64,000 nt of DNA from the NCBI GenBank assembly GCA_043101845.1, contig JBICHN010000004.1, positions 248,001-312,000 on the forward strand, read 5' to 3'. Positions 34,035 through 43,204 of the stretch are shown piece by piece. The notes below the pieces were generated by a model. It saw only the letters and a list, made by a program, of their open reading frames with translations, was not told where the DNA came from and made no database searches. Source of the stretch: JBICHN01 sp043101845 (GTDB taxonomy: Bacteria > Planctomycetota > Phycisphaerae > Phycisphaerales > UBA5793). Both the position numbers and the translations under genes were made by a program. Numbering within the stretch: position 1 is the stretch's first letter; each line of letters begins with the position of its first letter.

Positions 34035-34866
34035 ACGATTTCCCTCAAATTGAGCGCGAACCGGTGGCGGGGTGGACTCGTTCTACGATACACTTCAGAA
34101 AGGTCGTCCCGTGACCGATGGCTGTCGGTCCAGACTCAGGTCTGGGGCGGCGGTACCAAGCGCAGGGCGGGCCTTCTCAGGATTGACCGAACGACCGAAC
34201 GACCGCGGACTTCCGGGGGGAGGGTTCCGACTGATCGATCGATCGATCGAGAGCCGTGGCGGCGAGTCTTCTCGTCGTCGCCTCGTCGATCGTGGGAGAC
34301 TGACCTTCCACCGTCCGGTCCGCGGATCGATGGGCGAATGAACGAACGACCGAACTTGCGATCGAGCAGGCAAAGGAGTCTTCTCTTGACGGACGAAGAC
34401 GACTAGCGGCTTACGCAGGACTTCTCACGAGCGTGTCCTCCCGACCTCCGCTCGTCGCGAACTCCGGCGTAAGCCGGAGCGAACACGGGCGACGAGCCGG
34501 GAACGGACGGAAGCATGCGGACACGCATTTCTCCCTCTCTTCCCTCTCTCGAAACCGGATGAGTTCAGTCAGTCACCAGGTCGACGCTCCGGCGTCGTCG
34601 GCGGCCGATTGATGGTTGAGAACGCGATCGTATCGGACCTTGTCCGCCGTGGGATTGGAACCCGGCGACACGGCGGGCCGATACGAGGAACGACTTGGAA
34701 CGGGTCCGCGGCATGGCGTCGCGGGCCGATGAACGAACGACGAACGACGAACGACGAACCGAAAGTAAGTGATCGACTGTGTGCCCGTCGTCTCCTCTTC
34801 CGGAGCGACGCAGGCGACGGTGAACGAAAGCCGCCACCGGCGTGACTTCGTGAAGGAAGCCGAATC
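34035..34866. other. Low-complexity intergenic region upstream of fusA
   Basis: About 830 bases with no supported gene. It holds short tandem tracts: GATC repeated four times (34233-34248), CGAACGAC repeats near 34190 and a GAACGAC-type tract at 34733-34762. The last part must hold the fusA promoter and ribosome binding site (AAGGAAG, 8 bases before the ATG). No other recognisable signals. Confidence 0.45.
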
Positions 34867-36978
34867 ATGAACCAGACTCTCGAACGAATTCGCAACATCG
34901 GCATCTGCGCCCACATCGACGCGGGCAAGACGACGGTGACGGAGCGCGTGCTCTACTACACGGGGAAGAACTACAAGATGGGCGAGGTCCATGAGGGCAC
35001 GGCCACGATGGACTTCCTCGTCGAAGAGCAGGAGCGCGGCATCACGATCCAGTCGGCGGCGACGACCTGCCCCTGGACGGTCGACGGCGTCGAGTACAAG
35101 GTGAACCTCATCGACACGCCGGGCCATGTCGACTTCACGGTCGAGGTCGAGCGCGCGTTGCGCGTGCTCGACGGCGCCGTGGCGGTGTTCGACGGCAAGG
35201 AAGGCGTCGAGGCGCAGTCCGAGACGGTGTGGCGCCAGGCCGAGCGGTACCGCGTGCCGCGCCTGTGCTTCGTCAACAAGATGGACAAGCTCGGGGCCGA
35301 CTTCGATTACTCGTTCGGCACGCTCAAGGAGCGTCTCGGCGCGCCGGTGATCGCGGTGCAGTACCCGATCGGCGCCGCGGACACCTTCGAGGGCATCATC
35401 GATCTCATTCTCATGAAGGCGTACTACTACGACTCGAGCGAGCTCGGCGCCGTGTGGGAAGAGCGCGAGATTCCCGACGACCTGCGCGACACGGCTGAGA
35501 TGTGGCGCCAGGAACTCGTCGAGAAGGCCGCGGAGCTCGACGACGACCTCGCCGAGAAGTTCCTCATGGACGAGGAGATCACGGTCGAGGACATCAAGAA
35601 GGCGTTGCGCAAGGGGACGATCTCCCGCGCGTGCCACCCGGTGTTCTGCGGCTCGGCGCTCAAGTACATCGGCGTGCAGCGTCTGCTCAACGGCGTGGTC
35701 GATTTCCTGCCGAACCCGCTCGAGGTCGGCGATGTGCACGGCCACCATCCGCGCGATCATCACCAGGAGCTCACGCGGCCGAGCGATCCGGACGCGCCGT
35801 TCAGCGCGCTCGTCTTCAAGGTCGTCGCGGACTCGCACGGCGACCTCACCTACCTGCGGATCTACTCGGGCACGCTCAAGCGCGGCTCGCGCGTGCTCAA
35901 CCCGGGCAACAACCGCAAGGAGAATGTGGCGCGCATCTTCGAAATGCACGCGAAGGAGCGCATTCCGCTCGACGAGGCCTACGCGGGCAACATCGTCGCC
36001 GTCGTCGGGGCGAAGAACTCAATCACGGGCGAAACGCTCTGCGATCCGGACGATCCGATTCTCCTCGAGCGGATGGACTTCCCCGAACCGGTCATTTCGA
36101 TGTCGATCGAGCCGAACACGGCCGACGACAAGCGGAAGCTCGGCGAGGCGCTCGTCACGATTCGTCGCGAAGACCCGTCGTTCCGTTCGCATTACGACGA
36201 GGAAACGGGACAGACGATCATCGAGGGCATGGGTGAGCTGCACCTCGAGATCATCAAGAACAAGCTCGTGCGCGACATGAAGATCGGCGTCGAAGTCGGC
36301 AAGCCGCGCGTGACCTACCGCGAGACGATCACCGGCTCGGCGCACGAGGTCCGGGGCAAGTTCGTCAAGCAGACGGGCGGCCGCGGCCAGTTCGGCGACT
36401 GCGTGATCAATGTCATGCCGTTCTCGAAGGAGGAGGCCGAAGAGGCGGACCTCAACTTCGACAACAACATCGCGTTCGAGAACAACATCGTCGGCGGCTC
36501 GATTCCGAAGGAATACATCCCGTCGGTCGAGTTCGGCGCGCGACAGGCGGCGCTGTCGGGCGTTCTCGGCGGCTACCAGCTCATCAATGTGAAGGTCGAG
36601 CTCATCGACGGCTCGACGCACCCGGTCGACTCGTCGCAGGTCGCGTACGAGCAGGCGGGCGCCCTTGCGATGCGCGAGGCGTGTACGAAGGCGGGGCTGT
36701 GCCTGCTCGAGCCGATCATGAAGGTGACGGTCACGACGCCGGACGACTATGTCGGCCAGGTGACGGGCGACCTCAACAGCCGCCGCGGTCACATCGTGAG
36801 TCTCGAGCAGCGTGGCCAGACGCGTCTCATCGTGGGCGAGGTTCCGCTCGCGGAGATGTTCGGCTACACGACGACGCTGCGTTCGCTCACGCAGGGTCGC
36901 GCGACGAGCACGATGGAGCCGTACACCTATCGCCGCCTGCCCGAGAACCTCACGAAGGAGATTCTCGCGGGCGTCTGA
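34867..36978 (+). CDS. fusA: Translation elongation factor G
   Basis: A 703-residue EF-G, the GTPase that drives ribosomal translocation. G1 is AHIDAGKTTVTERVLYYTG, switch I includes MDFLVEEQERGITIQSAATT, G3 is LIDTPGHVDFTVEVERALRV and G4 is FVNKMDKLGADF. Domain III shows EDPSFRSHYDEETGQTIIEG and MGELHLEIIKNKL, domain IV TGGRGQFGDCVINV and FGARQAALSGVLGGYQLINV, and domain V GYTTTLRSLTQGRATSTMEP. Length and order are normal. It stands alone, not in the rpsL-rpsG-fusA-tuf string, as is common when planctomycetes break up operons. A linker after domain I is rich in His (GHHPRDHHQE). Confidence 0.98.
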   Translation: MNQTLERIRNIGICAHIDAGKTTVTERVLYYTGKNYKMGEVHEGTATMDFLVEEQERGITIQSAATTCPWTVDGVEYKVNLIDTPGHVDFTVEVERALRVLDGAVAVFDGKEGVEAQSETVWRQAERYRVPRLCFVNKMDKLGADFDYSFGTLKERLGAPVIAVQYPIGAADTFEGIIDLILMKAYYYDSSELGAVWEEREIPDDLRDTAEMWRQELVEKAAELDDDLAEKFLMDEEITVEDIKKALRKGTISRACHPVFCGSALKYIGVQRLLNGVVDFLPNPLEVGDVHGHHPRDHHQELTRPSDPDAPFSALVFKVVADSHGDLTYLRIYSGTLKRGSRVLNPGNNRKENVARIFEMHAKERIPLDEAYAGNIVAVVGAKNSITGETLCDPDDPILLERMDFPEPVISMSIEPNTADDKRKLGEALVTIRREDPSFRSHYDEETGQTIIEGMGELHLEIIKNKLVRDMKIGVEVGKPRVTYRETITGSAHEVRGKFVKQTGGRGQFGDCVINVMPFSKEEAEEADLNFDNNIAFENNIVGGSIPKEYIPSVEFGARQAALSGVLGGYQLINVKVELIDGSTHPVDSSQVAYEQAGALAMREACTKAGLCLLEPIMKVTVTTPDDYVGQVTGDLNSRRGHIVSLEQRGQTRLIVGEVPLAEMFGYTTTLRSLTQGRATSTMEPYTYRRLPENLTKEILAGV

Positions 36979-37010
36979 TCGACGCGACGAGATTGTGAAT
37001 CATCCACACC

Positions 37011-37043
37011 GAAAGCCCACGGCCCGGCGCCGTGGGCTTTCTC
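37011..37043 (+). terminator. Terminator after fusA
   Basis: Perfect 13-bp stem GAAAGCCCACGGC / GCCGTGGGCTTTC with loop CCGGC. The stem itself supplies the A and T runs, so it could act in both directions. Confidence 0.8.
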
Positions 37044-37242
37044 GTTGCGGCGCCCGCGTTTAAGCCGCAGTCATCGCCGCTCGCGATCTTTTTCTGACGA
37101 TGTGTGGCGTCTTTCTGCCTCACGGCGTCTCGTTATCAGGTAGGGTGAAGGTGTGGGATTGAAGTCTTCGAGCCCGTGCTCACGGGTTTGATCACTGCGT
37201 TGACGGAAAAGGGGGACATCATCTCCGGGGAGGGATGTCCCG

Positions 37243-39666
37243 ATGTTCGGATCATCTTGCCGGGGTTCCCGCTGTTGGAGCGCGCTGCTCATCGGCGGAG
37301 CCATCATCTCTTCGAGTTGTGTGAAGAGCGTCGTCGCGCAGGTCGCGCCGCCCCCCGAATTCGAAGACATCGCGGTCGAATCCATCACGCCGGACGAGGG
37401 CGCCGCATTGTTCGATGCGCTGCCGTCGATCGACCGGCCGGTCTTCCTGCGCAACGAGGGGCAATGGGAGGAGGAGCGCGTCGCCTTCGCCGCGTTCTCC
37501 GATCTCGATGTCATCGCGAGTGAGCGGGACGGCGTGCGCCTCATTCGGCGGGACGAGCGGGGCGCGACGGTCGCGTCGGTGTTCGTAGAGTTTCTCGGCG
37601 CGTCGGACACGGCGCGGATCGAAGGCGTCGAACCGGACGCCGCGAAGCATCACTTCTTCATCGGTGACAAAGGCGCGCGGCATCGCGCCGGCGTCGAATC
37701 GTTCGACGCGGTGCGCTACGCCGGGCTCTACGAGGGCGTTGATCTTCTCGTGCGGCCCGACGACGCGGGGGGCGTGAAGTACGAATTCACCGTCGCGCCG
37801 GGGGCCGACGCCTCGGCGATCGCGTGGCGGCTCGACGGCGCTTCGGCGCCGCGGATCGAGGCGTCGGGCGATCTCGTCTTCGACACACCTGCCGGGCCGA
37901 TGCGCGACGCGGCGCCGGTCGCGTGGACGATCGACCCGTCGACGGACGCGCGTGAAGCGGTCCCCGTCGCGTACACGCTCGACACGGCGACCGGGCGCGT
38001 TGGGTTTGAAGTGCGCGGCGCGTACGACCGTGCGCGGTCGCTCGTCATCGATCCGGATCTCGAGTGGATGCGCTATCTCGGCGGCAGTCGGGCCGAGCGC
38101 GGGCGTTCCGTCGCCATGACGCCGGAGGGCGACGCGGTGATCACGGGGCGCACGGGTTCGCGTGATCTGCCCGGCGCGATGAACGAGCATCACGGCGGCG
38201 CGTTCGACGCGTTCGTCGTAAAGGTCGACCGGCGCGGCGAACTCGTCTGGGCGACCTACCTCGGCGGGCAGGGCGTCGATCGCGGGCGCGGCGTCGTCGT
38301 CGATCCGCTCGACGGGTCGATCTATGTCGTCGGACCGACGGACTCGACCGATCTGCCACGATCGCAGAACCATCCGGGCGGCGGGCAGGACTCGTACATC
38401 GCGAAGCTCGCCGCGGACGGGACTGATCCGCTCACGCTCTATCTCGGCGGGCGGGGCGTCGACTCGGTGCGCCAGGTTGCGATCGGACCGGAGGCGATCT
38501 ATGTCGCCGGGTTCACGATGTCGGATGACCTGCCGTCGATGCGTGGCACGCTCAAGGGCGACTACGACATCGTCGTCATGCGCCTCGATCGCGGCGTGCG
38601 GATCCGCTGGTCGGTCGTGCTCGGCGGGAGCGGCGTCGACCGGGGACGCGGAATCTTCGTCGACGGAGAAGATGTGTTCGTGCACGGGGTGACCGCGTCG
38701 CCGGACTTCGAGGAGATGGACAACGCGTATCGCGGCGGCGTGGAGGACGCGTTCATCGGCCGCCTCAACGGGAGCGGCGTGCTCCAGTCGCTGCGCTTCT
38801 ACGGCGGAAGCGGCCGCGACCAGGGGTACGCGGTCATCGTCGATCCGGACACGGGCGATCTCATGATGACCGGGCGATCGTCGTCGCACGATTTCGAGAT
38901 GGCGAACAACGCGTACCTCGGCGGGGAGTACGACGGCTATCTCGTGCGCGCCGATCGCGATGGGAATGTCATCTGGACGACCTATCTCGGCGGGCTCGAC
39001 TGGGAGGACGGTTTCTCCGTCGCGGCCCGGCGCTCGACGGGCGGGTTTCTCGTCTCCGGCGCGACGGCGTCGCGCAACATGGTCGGGCGGGTGAATCGTC
39101 TCGTCGGACTCGGCGCGGGAATCTGGGACGCGTCGCTCACCGAGGTCGGCGCCGACGGCGTGATCCGGTGGTCGATGTTCGCCGGCGGGACCGATTACGA
39201 CTACGCGTACGGGCTCGCGCTCGACGACGCCGCGAACTTCGCGTATCTCTCGGGATCGACGGGGTCAGGCGATTTCCGGGGGCGGATCAACGAGCGGCGC
39301 GGGCAGGACTACGACGCATGGGCCGGAGGCGTGCGCCTGCCGACGCGCGACGACCTCCTCATGACCTTCCGCGGGCAGTGCCCGGGCGACCTGTACATCA
39401 ACATGACGGGCGCGACGCCGGGCGGCGAGGTCGCCATCGTCATGGCGGATGCGCTCGGGAGCGTGCGCATTGATCGCGGCGCCTGCGAGGGAACGCCGCT
39501 CGGTCTCGCGCGGCGGAACATCCGTTTGATTTCGGTCGAGACCGCCGACGCGAACGGTGAAGTGTTCATTCCGGCGCCGGGAATGATCCTGCCGTGGTGC
39601 GCGCGGTATGTGCAGGCGGTCGATCTCGGGTCGTGTCGCGTGAGCAATGTGATGTTCCTCGAGTAG
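37243..39666 (+). CDS. Secreted SBBP-repeat beta-propeller protein with recurrent C-terminal domain
   Basis: Encodes 807 residues. An N-terminal export signal (WSALLIGGAIISSSCVKSVV) contains a Cys that could be a lipobox. Residues ~60-270 carry the domain that usually precedes SBBP repeats (VFLRNEGQWEEERVAF, FVEFLGASDTARIEGVEPDA, YAGLYEGVDLLVRPDD). Residues ~280-690 are at least seven propeller units of about 55 residues each (WATYLGGQGVDRGRGVVVDP, IYVVGPTDSTDLP, IWTTYLGGLDWEDGFSVAAR). The last ~98 residues (GQCPGDLYINMTGATPGGEV onward) are the module shared with five other secreted proteins. Probably a surface or extracellular protein. GGGAGGG precedes the ATG. Confidence 0.88.
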   Translation: MFGSSCRGSRCWSALLIGGAIISSSCVKSVVAQVAPPPEFEDIAVESITPDEGAALFDALPSIDRPVFLRNEGQWEEERVAFAAFSDLDVIASERDGVRLIRRDERGATVASVFVEFLGASDTARIEGVEPDAAKHHFFIGDKGARHRAGVESFDAVRYAGLYEGVDLLVRPDDAGGVKYEFTVAPGADASAIAWRLDGASAPRIEASGDLVFDTPAGPMRDAAPVAWTIDPSTDAREAVPVAYTLDTATGRVGFEVRGAYDRARSLVIDPDLEWMRYLGGSRAERGRSVAMTPEGDAVITGRTGSRDLPGAMNEHHGGAFDAFVVKVDRRGELVWATYLGGQGVDRGRGVVVDPLDGSIYVVGPTDSTDLPRSQNHPGGGQDSYIAKLAADGTDPLTLYLGGRGVDSVRQVAIGPEAIYVAGFTMSDDLPSMRGTLKGDYDIVVMRLDRGVRIRWSVVLGGSGVDRGRGIFVDGEDVFVHGVTASPDFEEMDNAYRGGVEDAFIGRLNGSGVLQSLRFYGGSGRDQGYAVIVDPDTGDLMMTGRSSSHDFEMANNAYLGGEYDGYLVRADRDGNVIWTTYLGGLDWEDGFSVAARRSTGGFLVSGATASRNMVGRVNRLVGLGAGIWDASLTEVGADGVIRWSMFAGGTDYDYAYGLALDDAANFAYLSGSTGSGDFRGRINERRGQDYDAWAGGVRLPTRDDLLMTFRGQCPGDLYINMTGATPGGEVAIVMADALGSVRIDRGACEGTPLGLARRNIRLISVETADANGEVFIPAPGMILPWCARYVQAVDLGSCRVSNVMFLE

Positions 39667-39688
39667 CGAGGCGCGTTTGAAAAAAAGA

Positions 39689-39717
39689 GAAGGCCGGCTC
39701 GCGTGGCGCCGGCCTTC
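39689..39717. terminator. Bidirectional terminator between convergent genes
   Basis: Stem GAAGGCCGGC / GCCGGCCTTC with a 9-base loop. On the left is AAAAAAA-rich sequence (39680-39686), giving a perfect U-run for the leftward gene; on the right is TTCGTTCCCC for the rightward gene. Confidence 0.85.
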
Positions 39718-39754
39718 GTTCCCCTCCTCCCCCAATGCCCACCACGGCGCTCAC

Positions 39755-41140
39755 TCACGGAAAGGTGTAGGTGACGAGGTTGCTCACGCGGCAATCGGGC
39801 GCCGCTTCGACGGCCTGGATGAGAAGCGTGCGGCCGCTCGCGGCCGCGGGCACGAAACTCATGAGCGACGCGACGCCCGTGCCGTCGGCGACGGCGGATC
39901 CCGCGATCGTCGGGTTCGCGATCCCGACGGTCAGGCCGGGGCAGTTCGGCACATTCGTCGATCCGGCGCGGAAGCCATAGACGAAGTAGACGCGCACGCT
40001 CGAGCCGGCGCCGTTCGCCCAGAGCGTGTTGTTTGTATTCGCTTCGCCGGGGACCGGCTGCATGAGGAGCAGGGACGAGAGGTCGAGGATGAACGCCTTG
40101 GAGACGAATCCGGTGCGCGTGCCGGTTCCGACGATCTGTCCGGCGTCGTTGATTCCCGTCGCGTCGGTAAGCGTCCAGTCGGTTCCGGCGGGGATGAGCG
40201 CGTTGAGATCGAACACCTGACCGTTGAGGAAGAGGGCCGCGCGGCGCTCGGACTGGGCGGTCGTCGCCCAGCCGACCGCGGCGGCGGGTTCGTTGAGGTC
40301 GAACGCGACGCTCTCCGATCCGCCGGCGAGGACGCCGAGTTCGGAGATGACATCGCTTCGCCAGATCACGGCGCGGTCGAATCCCATGGTCGCTTCTTCC
40401 GCGAAGCCGACGATCCATCCGAAGTCGTTGACCGCTTCGGCGACGCTCGACAGCCCTCCCGGGAGTGTGCCGAGGTTCGTCATGAGTCCGCCGCGCTCGA
40501 CGAAGGCGCGGGCGCCGGTGGTCGCGGTGGTCGAGAAGCCGACGATTTCGATCGCGTCGTTCACGCCGCGCGCTTCGGAAATGGGATCGGCGCCGCCGAG
40601 GCCGCCCATGTTCCGCGCGGTCCAGCTGGCGCCGGCGTCGGACCATTCGGTGGCCTTGCGCGTCGGGACGGGCGGGTGCGCCCAGCCGACGACACTCGTA
40701 TTGCCGGACTGGAGGTCGAAGACGAGGTCATACGCGAGGCTGCCCGGTCCACCAAGCGTGCCGAGCCCCTTCATCGTGTTGTCCCAGAAGAAGGCGGTGA
40801 AATCGACGGAGGATGAGACGCGGCTGCCGCCGACGACGCGCCGGTTATCGTCGATCGCGAGCGCGCGGCTCTCGGTGTCGCCGCTGAGCGTTCCAAGATC
40901 GGTCATGCCCCCGGTGAAGGGATCCCAGAGGAACGCGCGCTCCTGGGCGGAACTGTTCTGGGAGTAGCCGACGGCTTCGCCGAAGATGTTGATGTCGGCG
41001 CCCCACGAGTTCGCGCCCCCGAGCGTGCCGAGATCGGTAATCGTGTAGGACGGCTGCGCGAATGCGACGGGCGTCATAAAAAGCGCGATCGTTCCGAGTG
41101 CGCGTCGCATGCGTGTGAGTGTGTGAAGTGACTGCGACAT
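39755..41140 (-). CDS. Secreted HAF-repeat protein with recurrent C-terminal domain
   Basis: Encodes 461 residues from the ATG at 41140, preceded by GAGAGGTGG. The signal peptide is RMRRALGTIALFMTPVAFAQ. The body is a series of units with the HAF pattern 'LGTLGG..S.A..IN..G..VG': ITDLGTLGGANSWGADINIF, MTDLGTLSGDTESRALAIDD, LGTLGGPGSLAYDL, NLGTLPGGLSSVAEAVNDFG and ELGVLAGGSESVAFDLNEPA. Such repeats form a propeller in extracellular proteins. The last ~100 residues end LLIQAVEAAPDCRVSNLVTY, a divergent form of the shared C-terminal module (N..CPGL..., GTGVASL). The upstream in-frame extension has no signal and is rejected. Confidence 0.87.
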   Translation of the reverse strand: MSQSLHTLTRMRRALGTIALFMTPVAFAQPSYTITDLGTLGGANSWGADINIFGEAVGYSQNSSAQERAFLWDPFTGGMTDLGTLSGDTESRALAIDDNRRVVGGSRVSSSVDFTAFFWDNTMKGLGTLGGPGSLAYDLVFDLQSGNTSVVGWAHPPVPTRKATEWSDAGASWTARNMGGLGGADPISEARGVNDAIEIVGFSTTATTGARAFVERGGLMTNLGTLPGGLSSVAEAVNDFGWIVGFAEEATMGFDRAVIWRSDVISELGVLAGGSESVAFDLNEPAAAVGWATTAQSERRAALFLNGQVFDLNALIPAGTDWTLTDATGINDAGQIVGTGTRTGFVSKAFILDLSSLLLMQPVPGEANTNNTLWANGAGSSVRVYFVYGFRAGSTNVPNCPGLTVGIANPTIAGSAVADGTGVASLMSFVPAAASGRTLLIQAVEAAPDCRVSNLVTYTFP

Positions 41141-41321
41141 CGGTTCCACCTCTCCGTTTCGAAACCAATCGGACTGAAGCGAGAATTGATCGGCTCGAAC
41201 GAGCCTGAACAACTGACCCCACCTGGTCTGATCATGCGCGGTATAGACGCCGGCGCGCATAGGAATCTCATCCCATTCCGCCGGCGGCCCTTGGCGCATC
41301 GATCGCTACACTTGCCGCGTC

Positions 41322-41783
41322 ATGGCGGACACCCAAGCGAAACCGATGGTCGAGCTCTACACGGACGGCGCCTGCTCGGGAAACCCGGGACCTGGCGGAT
41401 GGGCGTACATTCTCAAGCATCCCGCGAGCGGGACGGTGCGCGAAATGGCCGGGGGCGAGCGGAACACGACGAACAACCGCATGGAGCTCACCGCGGTCAT
41501 CGAGGGCCTTCTCGCGATCAAGCGGCCGAGCGTCGTCGCGCTCTACAGCGACAGTCAGTATGTCGTGAAGGGCCTGCGCGAGTGGATGGACGGGTGGAAG
41601 GCGAAGGGCTGGACGCGCGGCAAGAAGCGCGAGCCCGTGCAGAACCTTGACCTCTGGCAGAAGCTCGACGAACTCCGCGCGACGCACGAACTCGACCTGC
41701 ACTGGGTGCGCGGCCACGCGGGCCACATCGAGAACGAGCGCTGCGACGAAATGGCCGTCGAAGCGCTTCAGCGGTTCAAATGA
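41322..41783 (+). CDS. rnhA: Ribonuclease HI
   Basis: A 153-residue RNase HI that cuts RNA in RNA-DNA hybrids. The catalytic carboxylates are visible in order: Asp in ELYTDGACSGNPGPGGWAYI, Glu in NNRMELTAVIEGL, Asp in ALYSDSQYVVKGL and the last Asp in ENERCDEMAVEAL; the flexible-loop His is in WVRGHAGHIEN. The basic handle (GWKAKGWTRGKKREPVQN) is present. Length is normal. Met 9 is an alternative start. Convergent with dnaN, with a gap of 43 bases. Confidence 0.96.
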   Translation: MADTQAKPMVELYTDGACSGNPGPGGWAYILKHPASGTVREMAGGERNTTNNRMELTAVIEGLLAIKRPSVVALYSDSQYVVKGLREWMDGWKAKGWTRGKKREPVQNLDLWQKLDELRATHELDLHWVRGHAGHIENERCDEMAVEALQRFK

Positions 41784-41826
41784 TGGCGGGTTTCGAATCG
41801 CGCGGTCGCGCCGCCGCGGCTCCCGC

Positions 41827-42942
41827 TCAGTTCAGGCTCACCGGCATGAGGATGTAGACGAAGTCGGGGCCTGACTTGATCATGCCCGGCTTGTTCGGCG
41901 CCTTGAGTTCGAAGGTGACCTGCGGCGTCTCGATGACCTTGAGCGCTTCGACGATGAAGGTCGGATTGAAGCCGATCTCGACATCGTCGCCCGCGTAGTT
42001 GTCGAGGCCGACATTGATCTCCGCCTCGCCGAGCTCCGGCGCGCGGCTCGTGATCTTGAGGTTGCCATCCTGAAAGGCCATGCGCACGCCCTTCGACTCT
42101 TCGTTCGTCAGGAGCGCGGCCCGGCGGACGGCCGAAGTAAGCGTGTCGACCTCGAAGGTCGCCTTCTTGTCGAGGTCCTTCGGAATGACATCTTCATAAG
42201 GCGGGAACGCGCCCTCGACGAGATTCGTCGAGAGGATCGAGCGCGATCCGGCCTCGCCGACGATGAAGGTCGCCTGGTTGTCGTCGATGATGACGCTGAC
42301 CGGCGCCTCTTCGTCGGAGGTGAGTTTGCTGATGAGGTTGAGGGCCTTCGTCGGGACAATGCACTGGGAGTCGCCCGAGGCGGCCGAGGAGCATGACCCG
42401 CGCGAGAGCGCGAGGCGGCGACCGTCGGTCGCGACGAACTCGAGCTTCTTGCCCGACCGCTTCACGAGGACGCCGTTGATCGCGTACCGCGAGTTTTCGC
42501 GGGCCGTCGCGAAGAGGGTGCGGGCGATGAGCGTGCGCAGGTCTTCGGAGTTGATCGAGAAGTCGGGGTCGGCGTCGCCAATCTCGGCGACGGTGGGGAA
42601 GTCGGCGGGCGCGTGGCCGTAGATGGTGAAATGCGAGTCGGAGCCGCGAATGTGGGCGATGTCGTCGTTCACCTCGATGGCGAGGGTGGGGTCGTTCGAT
42701 TCGCGGCAGATCTGGATGAGCTTGTCGGCGGGGATGAGGGCTTCGCCGTCGTCCTGAATGTCGACTTTCTCGGTGGAGAGTTTGAGGCCGACCTCGAGGT
42801 CGGTGCCGGCGAGGGTGAGCGCGCCGTCGGCGGCCGAGAGCTTGACGCAGGTCAGGATGGGCTTCGGCGTGCGCTGGACGATGACGCCGCTCACGAGATT
42901 GAGCGCTTCCATGAGGGCGGAGCGGTCGCAGATCACCTTCAT
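41827..42942 (-). CDS. dnaN: DNA polymerase III beta subunit (sliding clamp)
   Basis: A 371-residue clamp that tethers the replicative polymerase to DNA. The start MKVICDRSALMEALNLVSGV and the three-fold repeat of the clamp domain are normal; recognisable parts are PILTCVKLSAADGALTLAGT, FATARENSRYAINGVLVKRS, LEFVATDGRRLALS and the ending LKAPNKPGMIKSGPDFVYIL followed by MPVSLN. It is not linked to dnaA or recF here. Divergent from transketolase across about 260 bases. Confidence 0.97.
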   Translation of the reverse strand: MKVICDRSALMEALNLVSGVIVQRTPKPILTCVKLSAADGALTLAGTDLEVGLKLSTEKVDIQDDGEALIPADKLIQICRESNDPTLAIEVNDDIAHIRGSDSHFTIYGHAPADFPTVAEIGDADPDFSINSEDLRTLIARTLFATARENSRYAINGVLVKRSGKKLEFVATDGRRLALSRGSCSSAASGDSQCIVPTKALNLISKLTSDEEAPVSVIIDDNQATFIVGEAGSRSILSTNLVEGAFPPYEDVIPKDLDKKATFEVDTLTSAVRRAALLTNEESKGVRMAFQDGNLKITSRAPELGEAEINVGLDNYAGDDVEIGFNPTFIVEALKVIETPQVTFELKAPNKPGMIKSGPDFVYILMPVSLN

Positions 42943-43204
42943 CTTGAGTTCGTCCTCTCGCTGGGGTGGAGCGGTAGTGTACCCGGGTCGTCGGAGGTCC
43001 GCATCCCGCGTGCGCGGCGAAAGCCCGCCGAAACGCGGGGAAAAGCCGTGATCTCGCGCTGCGTCGCGGGCGTTCCGGTTGCCACGCGCGCCGAGGCCGC
43101 GATACTACAGGCGTTCGTACTCTCACCCCGACCGCCACGCCCGTGACCTTCGGGCGGATCCGCACATCACACCCGCCCGTCCCGGTCGCAGGAGGACCAC
43201 GCCG